Assembly (NCBI GenBank): GCA_021201335.1
Contig: JAJQFD010000034.1
Coordinates: 1 to 64,000, forward strand
DNA from: Bacteroides sp.
Lineage (GTDB): Bacteria > Bacteroidota > Bacteroidia > Bacteroidales > Bacteroidaceae
Reading direction: 5' to 3'
DNA length: 64,000 bases
A model generated the notes under the pieces. That model had not been told where the DNA came from. It did no database searches and was given only the letters and a program-made list of their open reading frames with translations. Shown one piece after another: positions 45,630-54,332 of this stretch (its first letter is position 1; each line of letters opens with the position of its first letter). Position numbers and translations under genes: made by a program.

Positions 45630-46817
45630 TTATTTAAGGGCTTCTATTCTGTCTAAAGCCTCTTTGAGTCTTTCCTTTTTGCAGCAAAGTGAAATTCGGA
45701 TATAGCGTGCCCCGTTACTACCGAAAATAAATCCCGGTGTAATAAATACCCGTGCCTGGTGCAATATTCTTTCAGTAAGTTCTTCTACGTTCGTGTATGT
45801 ATCAGGTATTTTGCCCCAAAGGAACATTCCTACTTGTTTTTTATCATAACTGCACCCCAGTGAAGTCATAATGGCTCCTGCAAGTTCGCGTCTTTCTTCG
45901 TAGTTTTTATTGTTAAAGTCATACCAGTCTGCTTCTGCTTCCAATGCCTTCGCCGCTGCCAGTTGCATAGGCCGGAACATTCCACTGTCGATATTGCTTT
46001 TAACTTTTAATATCCATTGTACAAATGTTGAATTCGATGCCAGCATCCCGATACGCCATCCGGGCATGTTATGACTTTTACTCAGTGAATTCAACTCGAT
46101 GCAACACTCCTTGGCCTCCGGAACAGAAAGAATACTTTGCGGGTTTCTGTTCAAAATAAAACTATAAGGGTTGTCATTAACAACAACGATGTTCTTTTTT
46201 TGTGCGAATTCAACCAGTCTTTTTAACAGCTCGGGAGTGGCATTCGTTCCGGTAGGCATGTGCGGATAGTTCACCCACATTAGTTTCACCCTGCTGAGAT
46301 CCATTTGTTCCAGTTCCACAAAGTCGGGCAGCCATCCGTTTTCTTCCGTTAAGTTGTAGGGAACGACTTCGGCTCCCAGCAGTGTACTTAAAGAGGTATA
46401 GGTTGGGTATCCCGGATTTGGTACCAGTACCTGATCTCCCGGATTCACAAAAGCCAGGGTAATATGCAATATTCCTTCTTTGGAACCGATTAATGGTAGA
46501 ATTTCAGTTGCAGCATCCAGTTGTACATCATACCATTTACCATACCATCCCGCAAATGCTTTTCGCAATTCAGGAATACCTGTATAAGGTTGGTAACCGT
46601 GTACATCTGGTTTTTGCGCCTCTATGCCTAAGGTTTGGATCGTCGTTTCTGCCGGAGGCAAATCCGGACTGCCGACGCCCAGGCTGATAACATCCTTTCC
46701 TTCTTCATTCATTTGGGCAACCTCTTTCAACTTTTGCGAAAAATAGTATTCGCTAACATTGTTGAGCCGGTTGGCAGGCTTTATATCATAAACTGGATTT
46801 TGCTTCTTCATATTCAC
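45630..46817 (-). CDS. Class I/II PLP-dependent aminotransferase of the aromatic operon
   Basis: 395 residues (second ATG at 46811 is an alternative start). PLP signatures: SLGVGSPDLPPAE, GYQPYTGIPELRKAFAGWY, VNYPHMPTGTNAT, VVNDNPYSFIL, and the Schiff-base Lys in ELNSLSKSHNMPGWRIGM. In this operon it most likely transaminates phenylpyruvate and 4-hydroxyphenylpyruvate (or prephenate), although the fold is shared with aspartate and LL-diaminopimelate aminotransferases. Its start overlaps the end of pheA by up to 32 nt. Confidence 0.9.
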   Translation of the reverse strand: MNMKKQNPVYDIKPANRLNNVSEYYFSQKLKEVAQMNEEGKDVISLGVGSPDLPPAETTIQTLGIEAQKPDVHGYQPYTGIPELRKAFAGWYGKWYDVQLDAATEILPLIGSKEGILHITLAFVNPGDQVLVPNPGYPTYTSLSTLLGAEVVPYNLTEENGWLPDFVELEQMDLSRVKLMWVNYPHMPTGTNATPELLKRLVEFAQKKNIVVVNDNPYSFILNRNPQSILSVPEAKECCIELNSLSKSHNMPGWRIGMLASNSTFVQWILKVKSNIDSGMFRPMQLAAAKALEAEADWYDFNNKNYEERRELAGAIMTSLGCSYDKKQVGMFLWGKIPDTYTNVEELTERILHQARVFITPGFIFGSNGARYIRISLCCKKERLKEALDRIEALK

Positions 46818-47628
46818 CGAGTGTTTTAAGTTCTTTGGTTAAAGGGCTAATGGCATTGATCGACTGTTTATATCTTACATAATCGTTAAAAACCACATCT
46901 ACATAAAAGAGGTACTCCCATTCGCGTCCAATGATGGGTATAGATTGTATTTTTGTAAGGTTGATATTGTAGAAAGATAAGATGGAAAGTACTTGTGATA
47001 AACTTCCTTCGGTGTGAGGTAAAGAAAAAACCATGCTTGCTTTGTTTACTGATTTCCGGCGACGGTATTCATCTGCTTGCCATCCATCCACTATGACCAG
47101 GAAGCGGGTGAAGTTATGTTTATTGGTTTCGATACCTTCCTGGAGAATTTTCATTCCGTACTCCTGAGCGGCGGCTTTAGAGCAAATCGCGGCGTGTCCT
47201 TTCAGGTTGTTCTCTTTGATAAGTTGGGCACTGCGGGCGGTATCTTCCCCTTCCACTACTTTGATGTCGGGATGCTGGTTCAGGAATTCCCGGCATTGCA
47301 TCAAAGCAATAGGGTGGGAGTTAACTTCGGTGATATCATTCCAGTCTTCGTCCGGAAGGCATACGAAACAATGCGATATGCGCAATTTATATTCACCGAT
47401 TATTTGCGTATCGCTTTGCCTCACCAATTCGTAGTTTTGAAGCAGGCTGCCTGCGATGGTGTTTTCGATGGCCAGCATTCCTACCAGTTTACCGTCCTTT
47501 TTCATATTCGTGAAAATATCTTCAAATTTACCGCAGCAAAGCAGCTGAATGTCCTGACCATTGAAGTATTGATGCGCGGCTATATCATGATAAGAGCCGG
47601 TAGTTCCCTGAATTGCGATTTTTTCCAT
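46786..47628 (-). CDS. pheA: Prephenate dehydratase with C-terminal ACT domain
   Basis: 280 residues from ATG 47628 (MEKIAIQGTTGSYHDIAA); the frame is open further upstream but runs through the terminator hairpin. Catalytic region: ENTIAGSLLQNYELV, HPIALMQCREFL, and HNFTRFLVI (the TRF motif). The ACT domain (about 195-270) has GSLSQVLSILSFYNINLTKIQSIP where classical phenylalanine-binding ACT domains have GALV and ESRP; both motifs are changed, suggesting altered or weak Phe feedback. It converts prephenate to phenylpyruvate. First structural gene of the operon, behind a leader-peptide attenuator. Confidence 0.94.
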   Translation of the reverse strand: MEKIAIQGTTGSYHDIAAHQYFNGQDIQLLCCGKFEDIFTNMKKDGKLVGMLAIENTIAGSLLQNYELVRQSDTQIIGEYKLRISHCFVCLPDEDWNDITEVNSHPIALMQCREFLNQHPDIKVVEGEDTARSAQLIKENNLKGHAAICSKAAAQEYGMKILQEGIETNKHNFTRFLVIVDGWQADEYRRRKSVNKASMVFSLPHTEGSLSQVLSILSFYNINLTKIQSIPIIGREWEYLFYVDVVFNDYVRYKQSINAISPLTKELKTLGEYEEAKSSL

Positions 47629-47647
47629 ACTTAAACTGTTATATATA

Positions 47648-47678
47648 AAAAAATCCCGCTCAATCATTGAGCGGGATT
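47648..47678 (-). terminator. Attenuator terminator ahead of pheA
   Basis: On the minus strand AATCCCGCTCA, loop ATGAT, TGAGCGGGATT gives a perfect 11-bp stem (47678-47652) followed by a run of T. It ends only about 20 nt before the pheA start codon, the position of an attenuator rather than of an upstream gene's terminator. Confidence 0.85.
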
Positions 47679-47756
47679 CTGCTGTTATTATTCGTTTTGT
47701 GAATTCTCTGTATTCTACTAGCACACAAACTCCCGCTCTACTTTCTGGCTAAAGTA
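47652..47756 (-). promoter_or_regulatory. pheA attenuator: pause hairpin and antiterminator arm
   Basis: Within the leader coding region, TACTTT-AGCCAG-AAAGTA (47756-47739) forms a 6-bp pause-type hairpin covering the last Tyr-Phe codons. Just after it, GAGCGGGA (47738-47731, codons 21-23 of the leader) is complementary to TCCCGCTC, the 5' arm of the terminator. Pairing of these two would stop the terminator from forming. A ribosome stalled in the Phe/Tyr run leaves GAGCGGGA free; one reaching the stop codon covers part of it. Confidence 0.75.
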
Positions 47757-47798
47757 AAAGTAAAAAAAGAAGTTATATGCAAAAGTAAATGAATTCAT
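47718..47798 (-). CDS. Phe/Tyr-rich leader peptide of the pheA operon
   Basis: A 26-codon reading frame from ATG 47798 to TAG 47718, too short for usual gene calling. It begins MNSFTFAYNFFFYFYFSQ and ends with VEREFVC. It has eight Phe and three Tyr codons, with seven of these eleven packed between residues 8 and 16. It starts about 22 nt after the predicted transcript start and is followed by the terminator hairpin and pheA, so it is a classical attenuation leader sensing charged tRNA-Phe (and probably tRNA-Tyr). No Shine-Dalgarno sequence is seen, as usual in this phylum. Confidence 0.82.
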   Translation of the reverse strand: MNSFTFAYNFFFYFYFSQKVEREFVC

Positions 47799-47826
47799 GA
47801 AATGGCTTTTATTTCTTATTCGTTGG

Positions 47827-47860
47827 CAAAAGTAATACATTTATGTGAAAAGCAAACAAA
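47827..47860 (-). promoter_or_regulatory. Promoter of the pheA leader and aromatic operon
   Basis: Minus-strand -7 box TACTTTTG (47834-47827) is an exact TAnnTTTG match. Two tandem TTTG boxes (47856-47853 and 47860-47857) lie 18 and 22 nt upstream, bracketing the usual -33 spacing. Confidence 0.65.
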
Positions 47861-48028
47861 AAACGATATTTTTTTTATCTTTTTATCCTTATTGATACTT
47901 TCCGTCAGTAAAACGCAAAATTTATGTCCTCTTCTCCATTTCTCTCTCATCATCACATTCTTCGTTCCCGTCAGGATAGTTGGTTGTGATTTTCCATAAT
48001 CCAGCAGAATAATTCCTTCTGTGTCAGC

Positions 48029-48271
48029 TTATCTCATCGGATATACTTTAACATTATCGTTTTTGCGATATCTGTCTTTTCTGATAATGGCAGATACAAT
48101 CATTGCATAGATTGTTGTAGTTACGGAAATAACTCCGGCTGTGAGAATGATTTTTCCTACCAAAGACCAGGCAAGTAAATGAATACCCCAGAAAGAAAGG
48201 ATATACAAAGCTAAAGCGCCCACTAAGGATAAACAAAAGAGGGTTACTACCAATTTAATTAACGTTTTCAT
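48029..48271 (-). CDS. Small membrane protein with two hydrophobic segments
   Basis: 80 residues: short basic start, hydrophobic segments at about 7-30 (LVVTLFCLSLVGALALYILSF) and 38-64 (LVGKIILTAGVISVTTTIYAMIV in parts), and a basic C-terminal tail (RKDRYRKNDNVK). I do not recognise the family. It lies 30 nt after the TPR gene on the same strand and is probably the last gene of the recJ-recQ-TPR run. Confidence 0.65.
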   Translation of the reverse strand: MKTLIKLVVTLFCLSLVGALALYILSFWGIHLLAWSLVGKIILTAGVISVTTTIYAMIVSAIIRKDRYRKNDNVKVYPMR

Positions 48272-48301
48272 GTTGTTTTGTGTTATAAAATGAATAAAAA
48301 G

Positions 48302-49249
48302 TTAGAGTCCGAATATATCGGTTGTTTTTTGCTGTTGGTTGTTGAATTGACCATTTATCTTTTCTATATTTTCAGGCTTGAGTTGCAGGGCATTTTTCAT
48401 GTCTTCGGCAGAACCTTCTTTGTCCCCATTTAATAGCTTTGCTCTTCCCCTTTCATGAAAGGCTTGGGCAGAGTTAGGGTTTAATTCTATGGCTTCGTCC
48501 AGTATTACGATGGCTTCTTCCAGTTTCTTTTGAGCGATAAATAATTGTCCCAGGTTGATGTAAGCATGTTCGTTGAACGGGTTCAGATCCGTAACCAAAC
48601 GATAATCTTGCTCTGCATCTTCGGCATGCCCGGTTGTTTCTTTGATTTTTCCGCGCAAAAGGAGTGCGTTTTCTTCTTCAGGGTGATGTTGAAGTACTGT
48701 TTCTATATCTTTTAAAGCTTCGGAATATTGCTGCATACCTGTTAAAACTTCGGCACGCATCAGGTAAGCTTCCAGAAAATCTTCTTTTAATATGATGGCT
48801 TTGGTTAGATGGGCGATGGTATTGATTGAATCTTTCAAACCAAAAGTTGCTTTGGCCCATAAATAATAAGCTAGCGGATTTTCGTTTTCGAGTTGGATCA
48901 CTTTTTGTGCAGCCTCATCCATTAAATTGTATTCATCTAGCATGAAATAAACATTGGCGAGTGTCAGAAAAGTAGTGGGCAGTTCGGACTCCAGTTCGGC
49001 CATGCGTTCCAAAAGTTTCCGGGCTTTATCCAGTATAGCAGTTTGTATATAGAGTTGACTCAGGAAATGAAGTGTTTCAAAGTCTTCCTGAATGTTGAGT
49101 GCACCTTCAAAACATTTGATGGCGTAATCAATTCGTCCCATCCGTTGGGCACGCATTCCGTCGTATTTCAGAATTTCAAAATTCTTTTGCTCCTTGTTAT
49201 TGCTTGGTTCTTCCTTCCCTTTAAGTAATGATTTGAATAATTTGATCAT
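48302..49249 (-). CDS. Tetratricopeptide repeat protein
   Basis: 315 residues with about seven to eight consecutive 34-residue TPR units from residue 28 to 295 (for example GRIDYAIKCFEGALNIQEDF, AIVILDEAIELNPNSAQAF, HERGRAKLLNGDKEGSAEDM). No signal peptide, so cytoplasmic. TPR arrays are protein-binding scaffolds; the partner is unknown. Gene start is 6 nt after the recQ stop, implying cotranscription. Confidence 0.85.
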   Translation of the reverse strand: MIKLFKSLLKGKEEPSNNKEQKNFEILKYDGMRAQRMGRIDYAIKCFEGALNIQEDFETLHFLSQLYIQTAILDKARKLLERMAELESELPTTFLTLANVYFMLDEYNLMDEAAQKVIQLENENPLAYYLWAKATFGLKDSINTIAHLTKAIILKEDFLEAYLMRAEVLTGMQQYSEALKDIETVLQHHPEEENALLLRGKIKETTGHAEDAEQDYRLVTDLNPFNEHAYINLGQLFIAQKKLEEAIVILDEAIELNPNSAQAFHERGRAKLLNGDKEGSAEDMKNALQLKPENIEKINGQFNNQQQKTTDIFGL

Positions 49250-49255
49250 TGGTTA

Positions 49256-51205
49256 TTATGTCTTTAGTTGTATTACTTTTCCATCTTTCAGCGTTATCAT
49301 TTCTTCATCCAACAGAAATTGCATGACTTCTGCCAGTTCATCAGCACTAACTTCCAGTATGTTTGCAATTTCAGCAGGAGTGTAAGCCTCTTGCAGTAAC
49401 ACGTCTGATATTTGTTTTTTCAAATCCTCCCAATCTGCTAATGTGGTAGGCCTTTTATGCAAAGTTACACAAACATCGCATTGGCTGCAATTGTGCATGT
49501 TCTTTTCTCCGAAATAACGAAGTAACATCCGGCTGCGGCAGTGGTGTTCGGAGCTGACATACTCCAACATCGCTTCAATGCGTTTTTCATAACGTTGTTT
49601 CCGTTCTTCGTATACTGACTTATCGATTTGCAAATGGCGTAATTCCACCCTTTCCCTGGCATATATAATATAAGGTGTCTTTTTATGTGGAATGTAATCG
49701 ATAATTCTACGCTTGGACAACATCTTCAGTAAATCATATATTTGTTGATGCGGAAGTCCCGTCCGCAAAGATAATGATTCTTCATTAATATACGTGTAAT
49801 CAGTGAAAACTCCGGTGTAAGAACGTAAAATGGTCTGGATCAAAGCATCGGCTTCGGCTCCCATTTCTTTGAGTTTGTAGAGTTCATCCCGGCGGAGTGT
49901 AAAGATTAGTCGGGAAGCATTATCCTGTTCATCCGTATATTCGATGTAGCCGGCTTGCGAAAGAATTTTCAAAGCACTGTCTGCCGGTACGGGAAAGTAT
50001 TTGAATCGTCTGCAAAATTCATCCAGGTTAAATTCGTACATGCATCCCAAACCATCGCCCATTGCCATTTGGTAGTAATAGTTCAGATGTTCATACAATC
50101 CTTTGATATATTCTTTTTCCGGAAAGGTATCGGTGATACGTTTTTTCAGACTTATTCGATCAGCATTCGAATACAGGATGACGGCGTATGCTTTCTGTCC
50201 GTCTCTTCCTGCTCTTCCTGCTTCCTGAAAGTATGCTTCGGGTGAATCCGGCAGATCCATGTGGACAACAACCCGTACATCTGGCTTGTCAATTCCCATT
50301 CCGAAAGCATTGGTGGCAACCATGACACGGGATTCTCCGTTTTGCCAACGTTTCTGGCGAAGGTCTTTCAGGTCATTGTTTAATCCGGCATGATAGAAGT
50401 CTGCGGTTATATCCTCGTGTTGCAGGAGTTCGGTAATTTCTTTGGTTTTTCTTCTGTTTCGAACGTATACGATGGCACTTCCCGGCATTTTGCGAAGAAT
50501 GTGTAATAAGGCACTGTGTTTATCTTCTGCTTTACGAACAATGTAAGCCAGGTTTTTCCGTTCGAAACTCATGCGGAAAACGTTCTCTTCTTTGAAAAGT
50601 AACCTTTCCTGTATATCTTTTACAACTTCCGGAGTTGCCGTAGCAGTAAGTGCCAATACCGGAATACCGGGTAGTAGTTGACGGATTTCAGCAATTTTCA
50701 GGTACGCCGGCCGGAAATCATAGCCCCACTGAGAGATACAGTGGCTTTCATCCACAGTAATCATATTGACCTTCATGGATCTTAATTTTACCCGGAAAAT
50801 TTCAGTAGCCAGACGTTCGGGTGAGATGTAAAGAAACTTATAGTCTCCGAAGATACAGTTTTCCAATGCAATGATAATCTCCTGGCGGGTCATTCCGGAA
50901 TAAATAGCCACTGCTTTGATACCCCGTTTCCGAAGGTTCTGTACTTGATCCTTCATCAGGGCGATTAACGGAGTAATAACCAGGCATAACCCCTTTTGGG
51001 CTAGAGCAGGTACCTGGAAGGTAATGGACTTTCCCCCTCCGGTGGGCATGAGCCCCAACGTATCTCGGCCTTCTCCAATACTGTGGATAATATCTTCCTG
51101 AAGGTCGCGAAAAGCATCGTAACCCCAATATTTTTTCAGGATGGCGCGGTAATCCGGATAATCTGTTTGGTTTTGTGCAGGTGAGAGACTATCCATTTCT
51201 GACAA
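49256..51205 (-). CDS. recQ: ATP-dependent DNA helicase RecQ
   Basis: 649 residues (start at 51205 or the next ATG at 51196). Helicase core: FRDLQEDIIHSIGEGRD, Walker A MPTGGGKSITFQVPAL, TVDESHCISQWGYDFRPAY (DESH), ALTATATPEV, and lobe 2 with ATNAFGMGIDKPDVR and QEAGRAGRDG. The RQC zinc site follows with CRSRMLLRYFGE and NCSQCDVC. The classic C-terminal HRDC domain is not obvious; the last 100 residues look like a winged-helix end. It unwinds DNA in recombination and repair, consistent with recJ immediately upstream. Confidence 0.95.
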   Translation of the reverse strand: MSEMDSLSPAQNQTDYPDYRAILKKYWGYDAFRDLQEDIIHSIGEGRDTLGLMPTGGGKSITFQVPALAQKGLCLVITPLIALMKDQVQNLRKRGIKAVAIYSGMTRQEIIIALENCIFGDYKFLYISPERLATEIFRVKLRSMKVNMITVDESHCISQWGYDFRPAYLKIAEIRQLLPGIPVLALTATATPEVVKDIQERLLFKEENVFRMSFERKNLAYIVRKAEDKHSALLHILRKMPGSAIVYVRNRRKTKEITELLQHEDITADFYHAGLNNDLKDLRQKRWQNGESRVMVATNAFGMGIDKPDVRVVVHMDLPDSPEAYFQEAGRAGRDGQKAYAVILYSNADRISLKKRITDTFPEKEYIKGLYEHLNYYYQMAMGDGLGCMYEFNLDEFCRRFKYFPVPADSALKILSQAGYIEYTDEQDNASRLIFTLRRDELYKLKEMGAEADALIQTILRSYTGVFTDYTYINEESLSLRTGLPHQQIYDLLKMLSKRRIIDYIPHKKTPYIIYARERVELRHLQIDKSVYEERKQRYEKRIEAMLEYVSSEHHCRSRMLLRYFGEKNMHNCSQCDVCVTLHKRPTTLADWEDLKKQISDVLLQEAYTPAEIANILEVSADELAEVMQFLLDEEMITLKDGKVIQLKT

Positions 51206-51255
51206 TGGTTATATAGACCGGAACGAAACAGAGCACCTGTCTCGTCCCGGATAAT

Positions 51256-52977
51256 TTATTCTTCAGTGGGTTTAATATCTTCAATCTGTAACTGTACTTC
51301 CCCCCGTTTATGGGAATTTTCCTCTATGGTATAGCAGATATCGAAGGAACGTTTAGTTTTAATGTAACGTACATGCGAACTTTGACCGAAAGCAATACCA
51401 TTCATTACATTGTTTGATTTATTATCCACCAGTTCCAGTTTAATGTGTTCCTGATCTCTCCCTACCACTTTACTGGTACCATAATCATATACATGCTTGG
51501 TACAGAAAATCGGTTTGGGGTTATCGGGTCCGAAAGGATTAAACCGTTTCAGGTCGGAGTGGAACTTGGAGGTAATATCCCTGAAATCAATGATTGCATT
51601 AATATCAATTACCGCACTTGTTTGTTCAGGCAGAATATGTTCTGTTACATATTTCTCGAATCTTTCGGTGAAAACAGGTACATTCTCTACTTTCATCGAC
51701 AGGCCGGCTGCATAGGTATGACCACCGAAATTTTCCAGTAAGTCACGACAGTGTTCGATGGCCTTATAAACATCAAAACCGGATACAGAGCGAGCTGAAC
51801 CGGTTGCCATATCATCTGTGCGGGTAAGTACCACTGCCGGACGATAGTAAACTTCAGTCAATCGGGAGGCAACAATTCCAATTACCCCCTTGTGCCAATT
51901 TTCGTTGTAGATGACTATGGAACGACGATCGGCTAATCCTTCAAGAGCGTCAACAATGTTATTGGCCTCTTCCGTCATATTTTTATCAAGATCCTTGCGG
52001 GTCTCGTTATATTGATTGATTTGATTTGCCTTTTCCAAGGCTTGAGAAAAGTCTTTTTCGGTTAAAAGATCAACAGCTTCTTTTCCGTTTTGTATTCTTC
52101 CCGAAGCATTGATGCGAGGTCCAATCTTGAAAACGATATCGCTGACGGTGATATCTTTCTCCGTAAGTCCACAAATATCGATAATGGCTTTCAAACCTAC
52201 ACTGGGATTACTATTTAGTTGCTTTAAACCGTGGTAGGTGAGAATACGGTTTTCACCCATAATCGGAACAATGTCTGAAGCTACGCTTACAGCAACCAGA
52301 TCGAGTAACGGGATAAGATGATGAAATTCAATACCGTTGTTGATGGCGAAAGCCTGCATATACTTAAAACCTACACCACATCCGGAGAGATGGATATAGG
52401 GGTAGGTATTGTCTGCCCGTTTAGGGTTCAATATGGCTACAGCAGGAGGTAATTCATCATCGGGCACGTGATGGTCGCAAATGATAAAGTCGATACCTTT
52501 TTCTTTGGCATAGGTTATTTCCTCCACTGCTTTGATGCCGCAGTCTAATACAATGATCAACTTTACATCTGTCTCGTATGCATAATCTATTCCTTGATAG
52601 GAAACCCCATACCCTTCGTTATAACGGTCGGGTATATAGTAATCTATATTAGAATAATACTGTTGAAGAAATTTGTACACAAGTGCGACTGAGGTAGTAC
52701 CATCGACGTCATAGTCTCCATAAATCAGTATCCTTTCCTTTTTACCCATTGCCTTATTCAGGCGTTCCACGGCTATATCCATATCCTCCATCAGGAATGG
52801 ATCATGCAATTCGGGAAGTTGAGGACGAAAGAATTTTTTGGCCTCTGCCACTGTCTCAATTCCCCGTTGCACCAAAAGCTGTCCGAGTATGGGACTAATA
52901 CCCAACTCCTGGGCTAATTCCCGGCTCTTTTCTTCTTGTTCGTGTGTAATGGGTTGATAATTCCATCTGTGATTCAT
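51256..52977 (-). CDS. recJ: Single-stranded-DNA-specific exonuclease RecJ
   Basis: 573 residues of the DHH phosphoesterase family. Motif I IYGDYDVDGTTS, motif II LDCG, the DHH motif FIICDHHVPDD, motif IV and the DHHA1 domain with FGGHTYAAGLSMK. A C-terminal OB-like part follows. It degrades ssDNA 5' to 3' and works with RecQ in the RecF pathway and mismatch repair; the two genes are 50 nt apart here, supporting joint function. Confidence 0.96.
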   Translation of the reverse strand: MNHRWNYQPITHEQEEKSRELAQELGISPILGQLLVQRGIETVAEAKKFFRPQLPELHDPFLMEDMDIAVERLNKAMGKKERILIYGDYDVDGTTSVALVYKFLQQYYSNIDYYIPDRYNEGYGVSYQGIDYAYETDVKLIIVLDCGIKAVEEITYAKEKGIDFIICDHHVPDDELPPAVAILNPKRADNTYPYIHLSGCGVGFKYMQAFAINNGIEFHHLIPLLDLVAVSVASDIVPIMGENRILTYHGLKQLNSNPSVGLKAIIDICGLTEKDITVSDIVFKIGPRINASGRIQNGKEAVDLLTEKDFSQALEKANQINQYNETRKDLDKNMTEEANNIVDALEGLADRRSIVIYNENWHKGVIGIVASRLTEVYYRPAVVLTRTDDMATGSARSVSGFDVYKAIEHCRDLLENFGGHTYAAGLSMKVENVPVFTERFEKYVTEHILPEQTSAVIDINAIIDFRDITSKFHSDLKRFNPFGPDNPKPIFCTKHVYDYGTSKVVGRDQEHIKLELVDNKSNNVMNGIAFGQSSHVRYIKTKRSFDICYTIEENSHKRGEVQLQIEDIKPTEE

Positions 52978-53288
52978 TATATATTATTTTTTCTTTTTCT
53001 GCTGAGGTATTGAAATGGGGGGCTTTTTTCAATAACGTGTAAAAGTACGAAAAAAAAAGGATGTATAGATGATATTGTATGATTTATTAGATTGTTTTAA
53101 AGATAGCAGGAAATCCTTTTGGAGATAAGTAAATAGAATGTATCCTTTTTTATATCGTACAGCAATAAATACCAGTACAATCTTGTTCTATATAATCAAA
53201 ACAAATATAATTATTCAATATTTCTACAAAATTCCGATTATATTTGCCATTTTTAGGAGTCTTATCATTAATAAAACAGACAAATAAT
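52978..53288. other. 311-bp divergent intergenic region
   Basis: AT-rich region between recJ and the epimerase gene. It holds a -7 box TATATTTG (53239-53246) for the epimerase and a near match TACTTTTA for recJ on the other strand near 53040-53048. No hidden ORF or RNA fold is apparent. Confidence 0.55.
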
Positions 53289-54332
53289 ATGAAGATACTT
53301 GTAACCGGATGTGCAGGTTTCATTGGATTTCATTTAGCAAAAAAACTATTAGCAGAAGGACATGAAGTGGTGGGGGTTGATAATATTAATTCTTATTATT
53401 CTCCTATTTTAAAACTCGCTCGTTTAAAGCAATTGGGAATTGTAGCAGAATCTTTATTCCCTCATCAATCAATAGTAACAGCCCAGGGATTTACTTTTAT
53501 AAAATCGGATATAGAAGATAGTTCTTTGTATCAGGATTGTTTGTCGCAGATGAACTTTGATATGGTTTGCCACTTGGCTGCACAAGCAGGTGTTCGGTAT
53601 AGTATTACAAATCCGCAGGTTTACATTCATTCCAATATCCAGGGATTTTTCCAGATTCTGGAATATTGCCGGAAAAACCCAGTGAAAAAGCTTGTTTATG
53701 CCAGTAGTTCCAGTGTATATGGGAAAAACTCTTCCATTCCTTTCCGGGAAGGTGATCGGACAGATACTCCGGTGAGTTTATATGCGGCCACTAAAAAAGC
53801 AAATGAATTGTTGGCCTATACTTACTCCGGATTATACGGTATCCATGCAATTGGATTACGTTTCTTTACCGTATATGGTCCTTGGGGCCGACCGGATATG
53901 GCTCCTTTTTTATTTACGAAAGCTATCCTTGAAAATGAACCGATCAAAGTCTTCAATGAAGGAAATATGTCCAGAGACTTTACTTATATCGATGATATTG
54001 TCGAGGGAATATATAGGGTACTGATTAATGAACCATTAACCAATGCTTCTTTAGAACAATTTTATCGGATTTATAATATCGGCAATTCCCAACCGGTATG
54101 CCTGAATGAGTTTATTTCCACTATCGAAGATATCACTGGTAAAAAAGCAAACCGAATGAACCAACCCATGCAGCCAGGAGATGTAAAAAATACCTGGGCT
54201 GATACAACGCAACTGGAGGGGGATTACCATTATAAACCTTCTACTTCGTTGAGAACCGGACTGGAAGCTTTCATCAACTGGTATCAGGAATATAGAAAAG
54301 AATCGAACAACTTAATCTTTGAGTATGTATAA
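53289..54332 (+). CDS. NAD-dependent sugar epimerase, probable UDP-glucuronate 4-epimerase
   Basis: 347 residues from ATG 53289; the frame open from 53244 adds a prefix lying right at the predicted transcript start. Rossmann start MKILVTGCAGFIGFHLA, SSSSVYGKNSSIPF, YAATKKANELLA (YxxxK), and FFTVYGPWGRPDMAPFLF, which closely resembles the UDP-GlcA 4-epimerase/CapI group. It would make UDP-galacturonate for envelope polysaccharide or lipid A modification. Its end overlaps the next gene, an ArnT-like glycosyltransferase, suggesting the pair provides and transfers a sugar. Confidence 0.88.
   Translation: MKILVTGCAGFIGFHLAKKLLAEGHEVVGVDNINSYYSPILKLARLKQLGIVAESLFPHQSIVTAQGFTFIKSDIEDSSLYQDCLSQMNFDMVCHLAAQAGVRYSITNPQVYIHSNIQGFFQILEYCRKNPVKKLVYASSSSVYGKNSSIPFREGDRTDTPVSLYAATKKANELLAYTYSGLYGIHAIGLRFFTVYGPWGRPDMAPFLFTKAILENEPIKVFNEGNMSRDFTYIDDIVEGIYRVLINEPLTNASLEQFYRIYNIGNSQPVCLNEFISTIEDITGKKANRMNQPMQPGDVKNTWADTTQLEGDYHYKPSTSLRTGLEAFINWYQEYRKESNNLIFEYV

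Noticed and set aside
47077..47634. 185-codon open frame on the plus strand opposite pheA
   Set aside because: It is antisense to a clearly conserved gene, has no promoter or family features, and its open length follows from codon bias of pheA.
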